DNA of 64,000 nt from Pontibacter virosus (GTDB taxonomy: Bacteria; Bacteroidota; Bacteroidia; Cytophagales; Hymenobacteraceae). The notes beneath the pieces are model-generated. The model was not told where the DNA came from. It saw only the letters and a list, made by a program, of their open reading frames with translations, and did not search any database. The stretch lies in contig NZ_QEKI01000003.1 in the NCBI RefSeq assembly GCF_003096355.1, positions 124,001 to 188,000 of the forward strand, in the 5' to 3' direction. Made by a program: the position numbers and the translations under genes. Shown here piece after piece: positions 17,701 to 26,145 of this stretch. Within the stretch, counting starts at the first letter, position 1, and the number at the start of each line of letters is the position of its first letter.

Positions 17701-18534
17701 GGAGGGCAAATTCCACTGGCAGCCATTGCCAAGGTGGAATTCCGTCCGGGCCCTATGATGATCCGCGGCGAAGACTCCTTCCTGACCGGCTATGTGCTGC
17801 TCGACAAACGGGAGGGCTTTGCAGAGGTAACCGTGGTGGAAGATGCGCAGCGCTACCTGCAGGAGAAGATCACTTCAGGCGAGCTGGTAGTGCCGGCAGG
17901 CGTGAGCTACAAGTTCTCGGGCAACTACGAAAACCAGGTGCGTGCCGAGCAGCGACTGGCCTTTATCGTGCCGCTCAGCTTGCTGATCATCTTCCTGATC
18001 CTGTACTTCCAGTTCCGCTCGGTTAGTACCACTTTCTTTATTTTCACGGCGATCGCCATGGCTTTTGCCGGGGGCTTTATGATGCTGTGGCTCTATAGCC
18101 AGGACTGGTTTATGAACTTCTCTTTCGGGGATACCAACATGCGGGAGCTTTTCCAGATGCGCACGTTTAATCTAAGTGTGGCTGTGTGGGTGGGCTTTAT
18201 CGCCCTGTTCGGTATCGCAACGGACGACGGTGTGGTAATGGGTACCTACCTGAAGCAAAGCTTTGAGCGAAGCACACCGCAGACGAGAGCCGAGGTGCGT
18301 GATGCGGTAATGGAGGCAGGTATACGCCGCGTGCGTCCTTGCCTGATGACCACTGCCACCACCTTGCTGGCGCTCTTGCCGGTGCTCACGTCTTCCGGAC
18401 GGGGCTCTGACATTATGATCCCGATGGCGATCCCTTCTTTTGGAGGTATGTTCGTAGCCCTGATCACTTTGCTGATCGTGCCGGTGCTGTACAGCTGGCG
18501 CGAAGAACTCAAAATCAAAAAAGATACCGTATGA
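14773..18534 (+). CDS. CusA-like heavy-metal efflux RND permease
   Basis: A 1253-residue inner-membrane pump. The start is set at the ATG of MLNSIIKFFLEQK rather than an upstream TTG. HME-RND hallmarks are [34 protein letters not shown], the TM4 charged motif region GTMVDLGIILNENI, and the late GIATDDGVVMGTYL. It is about 200 residues longer than E. coli CusA (about 1047). The extra sequence lies in added membrane segments around residues 520-700 and a charged insert around 775-815. It exports Cu(I)/Ag(I) or other divalent metals by proton antiport; the exact ion cannot be read. The stop overlaps the next start (ATGA), so translation is coupled to the TolC gene. Confidence 0.9.
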   Translation: MLNSIIKFFLEQKLVTVLLLLLVVGWGIIVAPFNWNVNFLPRDPVPVDAIPDIGENQQIIFTEWMGRSPQDVEDQITYPLTTSLLGMPGVKTIRSTSMFGFSSIYVIFEDDVEYYWSRSRILEKLNSLPADLLPAETTPKLGPDATALGQVYWYTLEGRDEEGNPAGGWDLHELRSIQDFYVKYALSGAQGVAEVASVGGYIKEYQVDLDPVAMKANNVSMMEVMNALKASNQEVGASTVEINQVEYLVRGLGYVKEISDIEDATVRVANNVPIRIRDIGRVNIGPADRSMLGVLDKSGAEAVGGVVIARYGDNPLAVINNVKAKLDDIAAGLPSKKLADGRVSKVTVVPFYDRTQLINETLGTLNTAIILQILITIIVIIVMVYNLRASLLISALLPLAVLMTFILMKYFGVDANIVALSGIAIAIGTMVDLGIILNENILRHMDEAPPGQSLGRTVYNATSEVATAILTAVSTTVVSFLPVFTLEAAEGKLFGPLAYTKTFALVASLVFTLVFMPAFAHVVFGLKSRNVAWSKILNWVLVGLGIAGLFILPLAGITLILIAANNLLNIYQPERFGRHHSLVTVAIAVLAVSWLLATEWVPLGVSVSYFVNFIFILLVIGLVLGLFSLFIKVYPRVLAWCLANKGTFLLIPAFIMLLGLNIWVGFNGVFGWIATGFDKVGWNVRTTSPWSSMVHTFPGMGKEFMPSLDEGAFLLMPTSMPHTGVEANKRYLQQLDMLITAIPEVEMVVGKAGRAETALDPAPMSMYENVIQYKSEYITDENGYKVRFKVDDDGNFVRDEKGNLIEDKRGEYFRQWRDHIRTPDDIWNEIVEVAELPGVTSAPKLQPIETRLVMLQTGMRAPMGVKVYGPDLQTIEDFSMQMERLLKEVPSVKPEAVFADRSLGKPYMEINLDRRAMGRYGLNVADVQEYIEVAMGGMALTTTVEGRERYSIRARYAREYRTDPESVSRIMISNPQGGQIPLAAIAKVEFRPGPMMIRGEDSFLTGYVLLDKREGFAEVTVVEDAQRYLQEKITSGELVVPAGVSYKFSGNYENQVRAEQRLAFIVPLSLLIIFLILYFQFRSVSTTFFIFTAIAMAFAGGFMMLWLYSQDWFMNFSFGDTNMRELFQMRTFNLSVAVWVGFIALFGIATDDGVVMGTYLKQSFERSTPQTRAEVRDAVMEAGIRRVRPCLMTTATTLLALLPVLTSSGRGSDIMIPMAIPSFGGMFVALITLLIVPVLYSWREELKIKKDTV

Positions 18535-19976
18535 AAAAGATACTGGCATTCATCATTCTGATGCTAGGGGCTATGCCCCTGGTGCAGGCACAAACCCTGG
18601 AAGAATACCTGGTGGAGGCAGGCGAAAACAGCCCCACACTAAAAGCCCGTTACGCAGAGTATCAGGCCGCCCTGCAGCGTGCACCGCAAGTGGGGGCGCT
18701 GCCCGATCCGGAAGTTTCATTTAACTTCTTTTTGCAGCCGATGATGCGCTTCATGGGTAATCAGGTGGGCGATGTTTCCGTGATGCAGATGTTTCCCTGG
18801 TTTGGCTCTAACAAGGCGGCTAAAGACGAAGCGAACTACATGGCGCAGATGAAATTCGCATCCTTTATCGAGGCGAAGATCAACCTGTACCACGAGGTGC
18901 GCACCGTTTGGTACCAACTCTACCTGAACGATCAGGAATCTATCCTGATGGAGCGGGAAGTGGAAATTATGAAGTTGCTCGAACGGCTGGCATTGGCGAA
19001 GTATACCTCGGCACCTGCTGGTGGCAGTTCGGGTGCCGCAACACCTGCTCGTAGCACGACCAGTGGGGCAGGTGGCACAGCAGGCGCTGCTGGTAGCGGT
19101 GGCTCCGGTATGGCAGGTATGGGCGGCTCCGGTGGGGGAGCGGCTTCTGGTTCCGCTAGCGGAGGCAGCATGCCGGCTAGCGGCAGTAGCATGTCGAGCA
19201 TGGGCAGCTCCGGCGGTTCTTCTATGGTCGATGTGATGCTGATCCGCCTGCAGTTGAAAGAACTCGAAAACCAGATGCAGATTCACCACGAAGCCCGTCG
19301 TCCGCTGCAAGCACAGTTTAACCAACTGCTGCGTCGCCGACCAAGTATGACGGTGTTTTCAGCTGATACCCTTTTGCCTGTGCCCTTGCCAGCTACCCTA
19401 TCCCTGATTGAAGATTCCATCCGTGCAAACCACCCAATGCTCAAAATGTACGAGTGGGACGAAAAGGCTCGTGAATCGCAATTGCGCATGGCGCAGTTGA
19501 TGGGCCGGCCAATGTTCGGAGTAGGGCTGAACTACATGATCTTCAACCCGCGCACTGATGAAGCTACGCAGATGACCATGGGCGGTGAGAATATGGTGAT
19601 GCCAATGGTGACCCTGACGCTGCCCATTTACCGTAAAAAATACAATGCGGCGAAAAAGGAAGCGGAATTCTCTCAACAGGCAGCGACCTATCAGAAGGAA
19701 GCGACGGAGCGCGAGCTGTTTACAGAGTTGGAGAATTTGCTCTATCAATACCAAAGCGCAGTAAGCCGGATAAACCTGATCAAGGATCAGGTTGCACTGA
19801 CGGAACAAGCCCTCCGTCTGCTCACTACGAACTACTCCGTGACAGGAACAGGTATAGACGATATCATACGCCAGCGCCAGTCTCTGCTCAACTACAGGCG
19901 ACAGCAGGTACAGGCCATCACCGACCAAAACATTGCTGTGTCTGCCATCAACCGCATGATGCAGGGGGATAATTAG
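18531..19976 (+). CDS. TolC-family outer-membrane factor with Gly/Ser/Met-rich insert
   Basis: A 481-residue CusC-like efflux channel. The signal peptide is at 1-20 (MKKILAFIILMLGAMPLVQA). Two OEP repeats follow, with typical ALPDPEVSF and late LLTTNYSVTGTGIDDIIRQRQ. Between them, residues about 160-232 form a low-complexity stretch of Gly, Ala, Ser and Met (such as GSGGSGMAGMGGSGGG and SSMSSMGSSGGS). It sits where the family normally has a short turn before the D-V-x-L helix. It overlaps the RND stop by 4 bp. The insert is unusual; with its methionines it might bind Cu(I), but that is inference. Confidence 0.9.
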   Translation: MKKILAFIILMLGAMPLVQAQTLEEYLVEAGENSPTLKARYAEYQAALQRAPQVGALPDPEVSFNFFLQPMMRFMGNQVGDVSVMQMFPWFGSNKAAKDEANYMAQMKFASFIEAKINLYHEVRTVWYQLYLNDQESILMEREVEIMKLLERLALAKYTSAPAGGSSGAATPARSTTSGAGGTAGAAGSGGSGMAGMGGSGGGAASGSASGGSMPASGSSMSSMGSSGGSSMVDVMLIRLQLKELENQMQIHHEARRPLQAQFNQLLRRRPSMTVFSADTLLPVPLPATLSLIEDSIRANHPMLKMYEWDEKARESQLRMAQLMGRPMFGVGLNYMIFNPRTDEATQMTMGGENMVMPMVTLTLPIYRKKYNAAKKEAEFSQQAATYQKEATERELFTELENLLYQYQSAVSRINLIKDQVALTEQALRLLTTNYSVTGTGIDDIIRQRQSLLNYRRQQVQAITDQNIAVSAINRMMQGDN

Positions 19977-20003
19977 GGATGATGGGTGTACCAATTTCTT
20001 TCT

Positions 20004-20060
20004 TTCATCCTAAAAGGAACTTGGTAGAAACAGAGGGCCCCTACCCTCGGAGGTTAGGCC
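20004..20060. repeat. MITE-like hairpin repeat, partial inverted copy 3
   Basis: A reverse-orientation, truncated relative of the repeats at 275-376 and 1239-1341: TTCATCC...AACTTGGT, then CAGAGGGCCCCTACC and GGAGGTTA. It is followed (20078-20160) by another inverted pair, CCTGCCCCTC against GGGGCAGGGG, with AAGGGCCCTTTCCCC between. It lies in the 250-bp gap between the TolC and adaptor genes of the efflux operon. No gene was seen in the gap. Confidence 0.65.
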
Positions 20061-20226
20061 TTAGCTATAATACATACCTGCCCCTCTCTTTTTCGAAGGG
20101 CCCTTTCCCCAGAGGGGAATTCTCGTGCAGAATAGTATCCTATGTAGGGGGCAGGGGAGGCCAATAGTTCACCAAACTACAAAATCATAGAAAATCAGAA
20201 GATCAACAGTCATAAGCATAAAAGAC

Positions 20227-21999
20227 ATGACAGCTAGAAATAAAAGAATTGGAACCTACATACTCGTAGCCTTGGGCGGATTGCTGCTGGGCTGGCTGCT
20301 GTTTGGCGGCAGAGGTTCAGAGCAGAAACACGAGCATGCCGGCGAGGTAGCGGGTGCCACCGAGTATACCTGCTCCATGCACCCGCAGATCAGACAGGAA
20401 GGACCCGGCAAATGCCCGCTCTGTGGCATGGACCTCATTCCTGTGAGCAACAGCGGAAGTGGTAGCAAAACGAGCCGCTATGTGCTCGAGATGACACCGG
20501 AAGCCATCGCACTTTCCAATATACAAACGACGAAACTTGAGATGGTCGACCCGGAAAACGAACTGACACTATCGGGACGGGTGGCGTTAAACGAACAGCA
20601 GGTTTCTTCCATCACGGCTAAGTTTCCGGGTCGTATCGAACGGCTATACGTGAACTTTACTGGACAGGAAGTGAGCCGCGGCGAGCGGTTGGCTTCACTT
20701 TACTCTCCCGAACTGATCACTGCCCAGCGCGAGTTGCAGGAAGCCGTACGCGCCGAAGATTTGATGCCGGAACTCTACGAAGCAGCCAGGGCCAAACTCA
20801 AGCTCTGGAAGCTGTCTGACGCCCAAATCAAACGCATTGAAAACGCTTCGGACATCATTACCAATTTCGACATCTACTCAGATGCCGCTGGTGTGGTAAC
20901 GGAGCGATTAGTGAGTACCGGAGATTACGTTACGACAGGCTCTGCACTCTTCGAAGTAGCCAACCTGTCGTCGGTATGGGTGGTGCTGGACGCCTACGAG
21001 GCGGATATGTCGTGGATCAAGAAAGGCGGTAATATCACGTTTACGGTGCCGGGTATACCGGGCAGAGAGTTCACAGCCAAAGTAGCCTTTATTACCCCTG
21101 TGCTCGATCCGACAACCCGTGCCATCGAGGTACGGGCCGAAGTGCAGAATCCGGGTAATCAGCTGAAGCCGGGTATGTTCGCCAATGCGCGCATAAAGAC
21201 GTCGACAGGAGCCAAAGCACAGTCGCTGTCGGTGCCAAGCAGCGCCGTGCTGTGGACCGGCAAACGATCGGTGGTATATGTGAAAGTAGCAGGAGAGGAG
21301 ATGCCCGCATTTGAGATGCGCGAAGTCACATTGGGCCCTCGCATGGGCGATCGGTATGTGGTGGAGTCTGGTCTGCAATCAGGTGAGGAAGTAGTGACCA
21401 ATGGCGTGTTTGCCGTGGACGGCGCGGCCCAACTGCGCGGGAACTACAGCATGATGTCACCTCCACCGGTGGGTGGACCAAAAGCACCTGAGGCTTTCCA
21501 AAAGCAACTGACCGAACTGGTAGACCTGTACTATACCTTGAAAAATGCGTTGGTAGCATCGGATATACCTGCGGCACGTCAGGCAGCGGGGACTTTTGCG
21601 ATGAAACTGGGCGAAGTGAACATGAACGAACTCGACGGCAAGCTGCACGATCAATGGATGGCCCTGCTGCCAACGCTCAAGTCTAATGCCGAGGCTATTC
21701 AGAAAAGCCGCGATTTAGAAAAACAGCGTGCCGCGTTTTCACCTTTATCCGACCATGTGATTGAGGCGGTGAAGGTGTTCGGTATACAACATGAAATAGC
21801 CTATATCCAGTCCTGCCCGATGGCGCTCGGCGATAAAGGAGCTTTCTGGCTGAGTGAGTTAAAAGATATTCGCAACCCCTACTTCGGGGAGGCGATGCTG
21901 GCCTGCGGTGAAACGGAGGAAACGTATAGAAGAGGGCAGAGTTCGGCTGCCGTTGAAGCTGAAACGCCAGCTAGAGCGCCGCAGGGGCATCAGCATTAA
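20227..21999 (+). CDS. CusB-like RND periplasmic adaptor with metal-binding and DUF3347 domains
   Basis: A 590-residue protein. The N-terminal membrane anchor (about 8-27) is followed by a heavy-metal-binding YHS-like motif YTCSMHPQIRQEGPGKCPLCGMDL (about 48-75), with three cysteines and a Met-His pair. The adaptor body (about 80-410) carries barrel-sandwich hybrid and beta-barrel parts (GRVALNEQQVSSI, PGRIERLYVNFTGQEVSRGE, GVVTERLVSTGDYV). The C-terminal DUF3347 domain (about 425-570) has IQSCPMALGDKGAFWLS and ends in a His-containing tail. It bridges pump and channel and delivers metal. The 250-bp repeat-filled gap before it is unusual inside such an operon, yet the order pump-channel-adaptor and common theme support one unit. 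Confidence 0.9.
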   Translation: MTARNKRIGTYILVALGGLLLGWLLFGGRGSEQKHEHAGEVAGATEYTCSMHPQIRQEGPGKCPLCGMDLIPVSNSGSGSKTSRYVLEMTPEAIALSNIQTTKLEMVDPENELTLSGRVALNEQQVSSITAKFPGRIERLYVNFTGQEVSRGERLASLYSPELITAQRELQEAVRAEDLMPELYEAARAKLKLWKLSDAQIKRIENASDIITNFDIYSDAAGVVTERLVSTGDYVTTGSALFEVANLSSVWVVLDAYEADMSWIKKGGNITFTVPGIPGREFTAKVAFITPVLDPTTRAIEVRAEVQNPGNQLKPGMFANARIKTSTGAKAQSLSVPSSAVLWTGKRSVVYVKVAGEEMPAFEMREVTLGPRMGDRYVVESGLQSGEEVVTNGVFAVDGAAQLRGNYSMMSPPPVGGPKAPEAFQKQLTELVDLYYTLKNALVASDIPAARQAAGTFAMKLGEVNMNELDGKLHDQWMALLPTLKSNAEAIQKSRDLEKQRAAFSPLSDHVIEAVKVFGIQHEIAYIQSCPMALGDKGAFWLSELKDIRNPYFGEAMLACGETEETYRRGQSSAAVEAETPARAPQGHQH

Positions 22000-22018
22000 G
22001 AGCACAAAACATCATTAA

Positions 22019-22096
22019 TGTCATTTCGAGCGCAGTGAGAAATCTGAACTGAAAATTCTATTCCTCTCCAGATTTCTCAATGCGTTCGAAATGACA
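22019..22096. repeat. Long hairpin repeat between convergent genes
   Basis: Two 28-nt arms (22019-22046 and 22069-22096), starting TGTCATTTCGA and ending TCGAAATGACA, are complementary except at two positions, around a 22-nt loop. It lies between the convergent adaptor and Gre genes and may end both transcripts. Its ends resemble those of other TGTCAT-type elements here, so it may also be a dispersed repeat. Confidence 0.75.
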
Positions 22097-22114
22097 TTTT
22101 TAGTTTTCTGAGTC

Positions 22115-22633
22115 TCAGCTATACCCAATTTCCACTACCTCCACTTCCTCTTCCACACGGCCTAATTTCAGGTGCAGTTTCTGTCCGACTTTAGCACCTG
22201 TCACAGCCTGTGCGATAGGCGCTACAAAACCGATTAGTCCCTGCATCACATCCGCTTCGTCTACGCCCACAATGGTGAATTTTCGGATAGTGCCGGGTTT
22301 GCCGCCGCTGATGGTGCGCAGCTTGACGGTGGCGCCGAATCTAACTTCGTCGGTGGTTTGCTCTAGCGGATCGATTACTCTGGCACTGGCTATTCTTCCG
22401 TTCAGGGCGCTGAGTTTGCCATTGAGGATGGTAAGTTGGCGGGTGCGGTCGGCCTCGTTTTCGCGATTGGCTTCAACCTGGCTGCGTTCGGCTTCCATTT
22501 CCTCCAGCTCGGCACGCAGTTTTTCCAGTCCCTGCGGACGAACATAGTTAGGGACCCCGGCAGGCAGGGCAGCCCGGGGCGGAATGATGGGCGCTTCGCC
22601 CGCGTCGTCTTCTTTTACAAATGCACGGCTCAT
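22115..22633 (-). CDS. GreA/GreB family transcription elongation factor
   Basis: A 172-residue protein. The N-terminal MSRAFVKEDDAGEAP leader is typical of the Bacteroidota GreB-like branch. The coiled-coil hairpin (about 30-85: LEKLRAELEEMEAERSQVE...) is followed by the FKBP-like C-terminal domain (about 95-172: FGATVKLRT, FTIVGVDEAD, GFVAPIAQAVTGAKVGQ). It restarts backtracked RNA polymerase by stimulating transcript cleavage. The hairpin tip has DRTRQL rather than the exact DE pair of E. coli GreA, though acidic residues are close (ENEADRT). A stem-loop (22652-22682) lies upstream of its start. Confidence 0.9.
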   Translation of the reverse strand: MSRAFVKEDDAGEAPIIPPRAALPAGVPNYVRPQGLEKLRAELEEMEAERSQVEANRENEADRTRQLTILNGKLSALNGRIASARVIDPLEQTTDEVRFGATVKLRTISGGKPGTIRKFTIVGVDEADVMQGLIGFVAPIAQAVTGAKVGQKLHLKLGRVEEEVEVVEIGYS

Positions 22634-22651
22634 GTCCCGTTATACAGCAAG

Positions 22652-22716
22652 GGAGCGACAGATGTTTCTGCCGCTCCCTTTTCTAGTTTTAAGGTATAGA
22701 GCCTGTCGCTATACCT
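22652..22716. other. Stem-loop and inverted AGGTATAG pair
   Basis: Two structures lie between the transglycosylase stop and the Gre start. The first is a hairpin with arms GGGAGCG/CGCTCCC, with a T run on the plus side. The second is AGGTATAG...CTATACCT, two copies of the over-represented 7-mer facing each other across 9 nt. They may protect RNA ends or terminate transcription; no plus-strand gene is present to need it. Confidence 0.5.
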
Positions 22717-22786
22717 CTCAGGAATTTTGAAATGCAACTAAATGAACCGATTTACCACTTGACAAAAATTCCTTTGTCTACTAAAA

Positions 22787-23707
22787 TTACATCGGCAGTT
22801 GCAGCACATACTCCTTGCCTTCTGGCACCGTCAACTTATACCCTCTGATCCAGGGGTTGTAAAGGCGCAGCGTTTTGTAATTGATGCCTTGCTCCAGGGC
22901 GAAAGCGGGCAGGTCACTAATGGTGTTGGAAACGGTGAGCGGTTTGCTAGGAAGTGGCTTATAGCCATGCTCTACAGCCAGGTCGAAGCCGTATTTCTGC
23001 GGATTGCCCAAGATTTCTTTTAATGCCAGGATGCGGAACATGTAGCGGGATGTCTCGTCGTTCAGGTAAAGGTCGTAGTAATCGGTTACACCCTGCTGTT
23101 TCATGGCGCGTTCTATACCTGCCATGCCACGGTTATAAGAGGCAGCAGCATTGGTCCAGTTGCCGAACTTGGCTTTGGCAGTTTTGAGGTAGCGGCATGC
23201 CGCCAGGGTGGATTTCTGAATGTGATAGCGCTCGTCTATTTCGCCGTTCACTACCATACCGTAACCGCGGGCCGTGTCGGGCATCAACTGCCAGAAACCA
23301 GAGGCGCCGGCCGGTGAGGTTACATGGCTCAGCAGACTTTCGGCAAGGGCCAGGTATACGAAATCCTCCGGTATATCATTCTCCTTCAGCATCTGTTTGA
23401 TTTCAGGCACGTAGCGCTGCATGCGCTTGAGGGCCAGCAAGGTGCTGGTATGCAGGTAGGAGTTGGCCAGCAATTCACGGTCGAGGCGCTCGGCTACATC
23501 CGGCACGTGCAACGGCACTGGCTCGCCTGCAAAGGTAATGGCATCAGGCAGGGCAGGGGAGGTAAAAATCTGCCTGTTGGTTTCAAAAGCCCGGTCGTTG
23601 CGCTCGTTTGGCGTGGCGTTAAGCTTGAGGCTGTTCTCACCTGTGAATTGTAAAACCAACAGGGGGGCGACCAATACCCATCCGTACTTAATAAATTGCT
23701 GTTTCAT
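22787..23707 (-). CDS. Lytic transglycosylase (SLT/MltD type)
   Basis: A 306-residue exported protein. The signal segment (about 8-25) is followed by a linker of about 60 residues and a goose-type lysozyme/SLT domain (about 110-240). Catalytic Glu lies in LALAESLLS, followed by the signature ASGFWQLMPDTARGYG and AAASYNRGM. The C-terminal part (about 245-306: TVSNTISDLPAFALEQGINYKTLRLYNPWI...YVLQLP) resembles a LysM-like peptidoglycan-binding module. It cleaves glycan strands to 1,6-anhydromuropeptides in the periplasm. The 280-bp gap upstream (23708-23987) is AT-rich; no gene or clear promoter was found there. Confidence 0.88.
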   Translation of the reverse strand: MKQQFIKYGWVLVAPLLVLQFTGENSLKLNATPNERNDRAFETNRQIFTSPALPDAITFAGEPVPLHVPDVAERLDRELLANSYLHTSTLLALKRMQRYVPEIKQMLKENDIPEDFVYLALAESLLSHVTSPAGASGFWQLMPDTARGYGMVVNGEIDERYHIQKSTLAACRYLKTAKAKFGNWTNAAASYNRGMAGIERAMKQQGVTDYYDLYLNDETSRYMFRILALKEILGNPQKYGFDLAVEHGYKPLPSKPLTVSNTISDLPAFALEQGINYKTLRLYNPWIRGYKLTVPEGKEYVLQLPM

Positions 23708-23987
23708 AGCGTGCTCCTTTCTTATACCTATCTGTTATAACCTGAAAACCGAGGGTGAATTGTGTTTCAAGGTAAGGAAAAATGCAATAGGATGCCAGCT
23801 GCTACAATAGTTTTTAAGTCGACAAAACGGCTTTTGTGGAAATATTTTTGGCCTGAAATATCCCTTAAAGAACAGTGAGGGTATAAATTGATTGTTTATT
23901 GGTTATAAGCAGGAGGTGCGTTGCTGCTCTGTAAATATATAGGTTTTACAATATTTATATAATGTTCTAATTCGTTCCATTACAATC

Positions 23988-25130
23988 TTACTTCCCGAGC
24001 ATAAATTTGAGCGCTTTAGGTATTCGTTTCGCCCAAGCCGCCTCGTTGTGTTGAGCTTCTTTGTCCAGTATCCAGATATAATCCTTGCCTTCGCGATAGC
24101 CTTTTTGCTGCAGGGCTGCGAGCATTTCGTCTATACCCGGCTGCAGGCGTGCTTCGAGGTCAATGCCGCCGTTGTCGATGTATAGTTTTAGCTTCTTCTT
24201 TTTGCCTGTGTAGGCCTGCACGTTTTTCACATAATCGATGTGCATGATCTTGAAGGCGGGCGACATGCAGATGGCCTTGCTGAACACCTGCGGATATTCC
24301 CAGGCCAGCATGAAGGCCATGATGCCACCAGCCGAAGAGCCACCTGTTAAGGTATGTTTCGCACCTGGCCTGGTGCGGTAATGCTGATCGATGAGAGGCT
24401 TGACTGTATTAACTACAAAGTCCATGTAAGCACGTCCTTTAGCACCCGGCACATACTCTTCCATGCGGTCTGGGGTGTTGTATATACCCACAATGATGGC
24501 AGGGTCCATTTGCTTACTGCGTATCAGACTGTCGGCTATTTCGTCGATGCGCCAATCCACACCAAAAGAACTGGTGGCAGGGTCGAACACATTCTGGCCG
24601 TCGTGCATGTAGAGCACGGGGTACCGCTTGCTTGTTTTTTCGTAGCCCGGCGGCAACCAAACGATCAGGTCGCGGGGCTTCAGACTGTCGGCTGTCAGGT
24701 TACGATGGTAGATCACTGTGCCCGTAATACCGCCAGTGATCTTTCGCTCTTCCTTTTTCAGCCAATGCTTTAATTCATGCTGCACTGTAGTGTCACCCTG
24801 AAGTTGCAGACTGAAATTAGGCAGTGGATTGCCCTGCGCGTCTGTGGCTTCGGTTTCCCAGGAGCCCAGCGTGAATTTGTAAGCAACAGATGCCTCTTTC
24901 AGGTATAGCGTCTTTTCCCATACCTGTCCGCCCACATGCTGCAGTGCCACTTGGCCAGGCTGCCAATTGCCAAGCTCAGACGTACTGCCACTCAGGTATA
25001 CGCGCTGCGAGTCTGGTAGCGTGGTGGCGTGTAACCGGAAGGTAACGCGTATGCTATCCGGCTGTTGCTGTCCCAGGGCAGTCAGCCAAAAGCTGAGCGT
25101 AGTAAGCAATGTCAACAGTATGCGTTTCAT
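23988..25130 (-). CDS. Secreted esterase D-type alpha/beta hydrolase with starch-binding-like domain
   Basis: A 380-residue protein from the ATG of MKRILLTLLTTLSFWL, chosen because it begins a signal peptide; 16 in-frame codons precede it. An N-terminal CBM20/48-like beta-sandwich (about 25-120) has VYLSGSTSELGNW and VAYKFTLGSWE. The esterase domain (about 135-380) has LYMHDGQNVFD, nucleophile Ser266 in GGSSAGG and a candidate histidine in AQHNEAAW. The family includes enterochelin/feruloyl-type esterases acting on carbohydrate esters or siderophores. The substrate here is not evident. A GNAT gene lies 44 bp upstream, so they may share a transcript. Confidence 0.82.
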   Translation of the reverse strand: MKRILLTLLTTLSFWLTALGQQQPDSIRVTFRLHATTLPDSQRVYLSGSTSELGNWQPGQVALQHVGGQVWEKTLYLKEASVAYKFTLGSWETEATDAQGNPLPNFSLQLQGDTTVQHELKHWLKKEERKITGGITGTVIYHRNLTADSLKPRDLIVWLPPGYEKTSKRYPVLYMHDGQNVFDPATSSFGVDWRIDEIADSLIRSKQMDPAIIVGIYNTPDRMEEYVPGAKGRAYMDFVVNTVKPLIDQHYRTRPGAKHTLTGGSSAGGIMAFMLAWEYPQVFSKAICMSPAFKIMHIDYVKNVQAYTGKKKKLKLYIDNGGIDLEARLQPGIDEMLAALQQKGYREGKDYIWILDKEAQHNEAAWAKRIPKALKFMLGK

Positions 25131-25174
25131 GTGGTTGGCAGCGTGTGGTTCTGCCGACAAAGATAGGGGAAATG

Positions 25175-26125
25175 TCATAGACAGCGGACGTCGAGCGTGA
25201 GCGGCTCGTCTGGCTTGAGTTCCTTAGTGCTCACGATATAATGACTAAATGCGTTGAGGGCACTTTTCTGCAGTGCATGGTACACCGCATCGCTGGGCTG
25301 GCAGCAAATCTGCATGTAATTGATACCTTGCTTGTAAAGTTGGAGTGAGACCTCTGGCAATGTGTGGATGTTGTCCTGAGTCAGATTATAAATGGTTGTC
25401 GTTTTCAGCACAGATCCAACCAAAGGCACATACTTGTTCGTCCGGACAAACCGGTTCCCGAGCCATAGTCCGCCACTCAACACGGGGCTCACGGACTTCA
25501 CTTTGAGTTGGTATATCTGATGCGTGTGCCACAATCCGAGCCCACTGTCCGTCACCTCATAATAGTCACTCAGTCTATCGCTGTCCGACAGGAGCGAAAC
25601 GCTAAAAATAGGCTCTCCGATAGCGGCATTTTCAACCCGCATGGTGCGTGCAGTCGGAAAGGTCAGGTATAGGAATTCGTACAGGAAGGTTTTGCGATAG
25701 GATTTTGAGATCAGATGCAGCATGGTGAGGTTGCCCGCCCGCAATGTGGTGAATTGGCGTGTCAACCCCTTGGGTTCAAAAAAACGCTTACGCAGACAAG
25801 TAGCCAGATCTTGCCCGATGCCCCTGTTCCGGACTGCAGGGTCGACCAGCACATCAAAACCGAATCCTGTCTGTTGCAGCGCTCCGTTAACGCGAATAGG
25901 AGCCTGCGCTGCGGTTACGCCCGCCAACACCTTATCTTGAGCATCTACGGCGACAAAGGCAATATAGTCTTCAAAAAGCGCCGCCCGGCTCAGAAACTCC
26001 GAACGCACGATCTCAAGTTTCACCATAAATCCCTGCGGCGACATACGCTCGATCTCCAAGAGCGCCTGTTCATGTTCAGGACGATAGGGCACTATTTTGA
26101 AACCCTTGTTTTTCTTGGAACTCAT
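25175..26125 (-). CDS. GNAT family N-acetyltransferase
   Basis: A 316-residue protein, longer than a minimal GNAT (about 150). The N-terminal half (about 9-160) is a GNAT fold with the acetyl-CoA loop VRNRGIGQDLATCLRKRF and an Asn-rich motif RAGNLTMLHL. The C-terminal half (about 165-316) is unassigned and may be a second degenerate GNAT or a substrate domain. It is cytoplasmic. Its substrate cannot be read from sequence. It lies between a hypothetical exported protein and the esterase on the same strand. Confidence 0.75.
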   Translation of the reverse strand: MSSKKNKGFKIVPYRPEHEQALLEIERMSPQGFMVKLEIVRSEFLSRAALFEDYIAFVAVDAQDKVLAGVTAAQAPIRVNGALQQTGFGFDVLVDPAVRNRGIGQDLATCLRKRFFEPKGLTRQFTTLRAGNLTMLHLISKSYRKTFLYEFLYLTFPTARTMRVENAAIGEPIFSVSLLSDSDRLSDYYEVTDSGLGLWHTHQIYQLKVKSVSPVLSGGLWLGNRFVRTNKYVPLVGSVLKTTTIYNLTQDNIHTLPEVSLQLYKQGINYMQICCQPSDAVYHALQKSALNAFSHYIVSTKELKPDEPLTLDVRCL

Positions 26126-26145
26126 ATCCTTTTTGTTGTAGTCGG

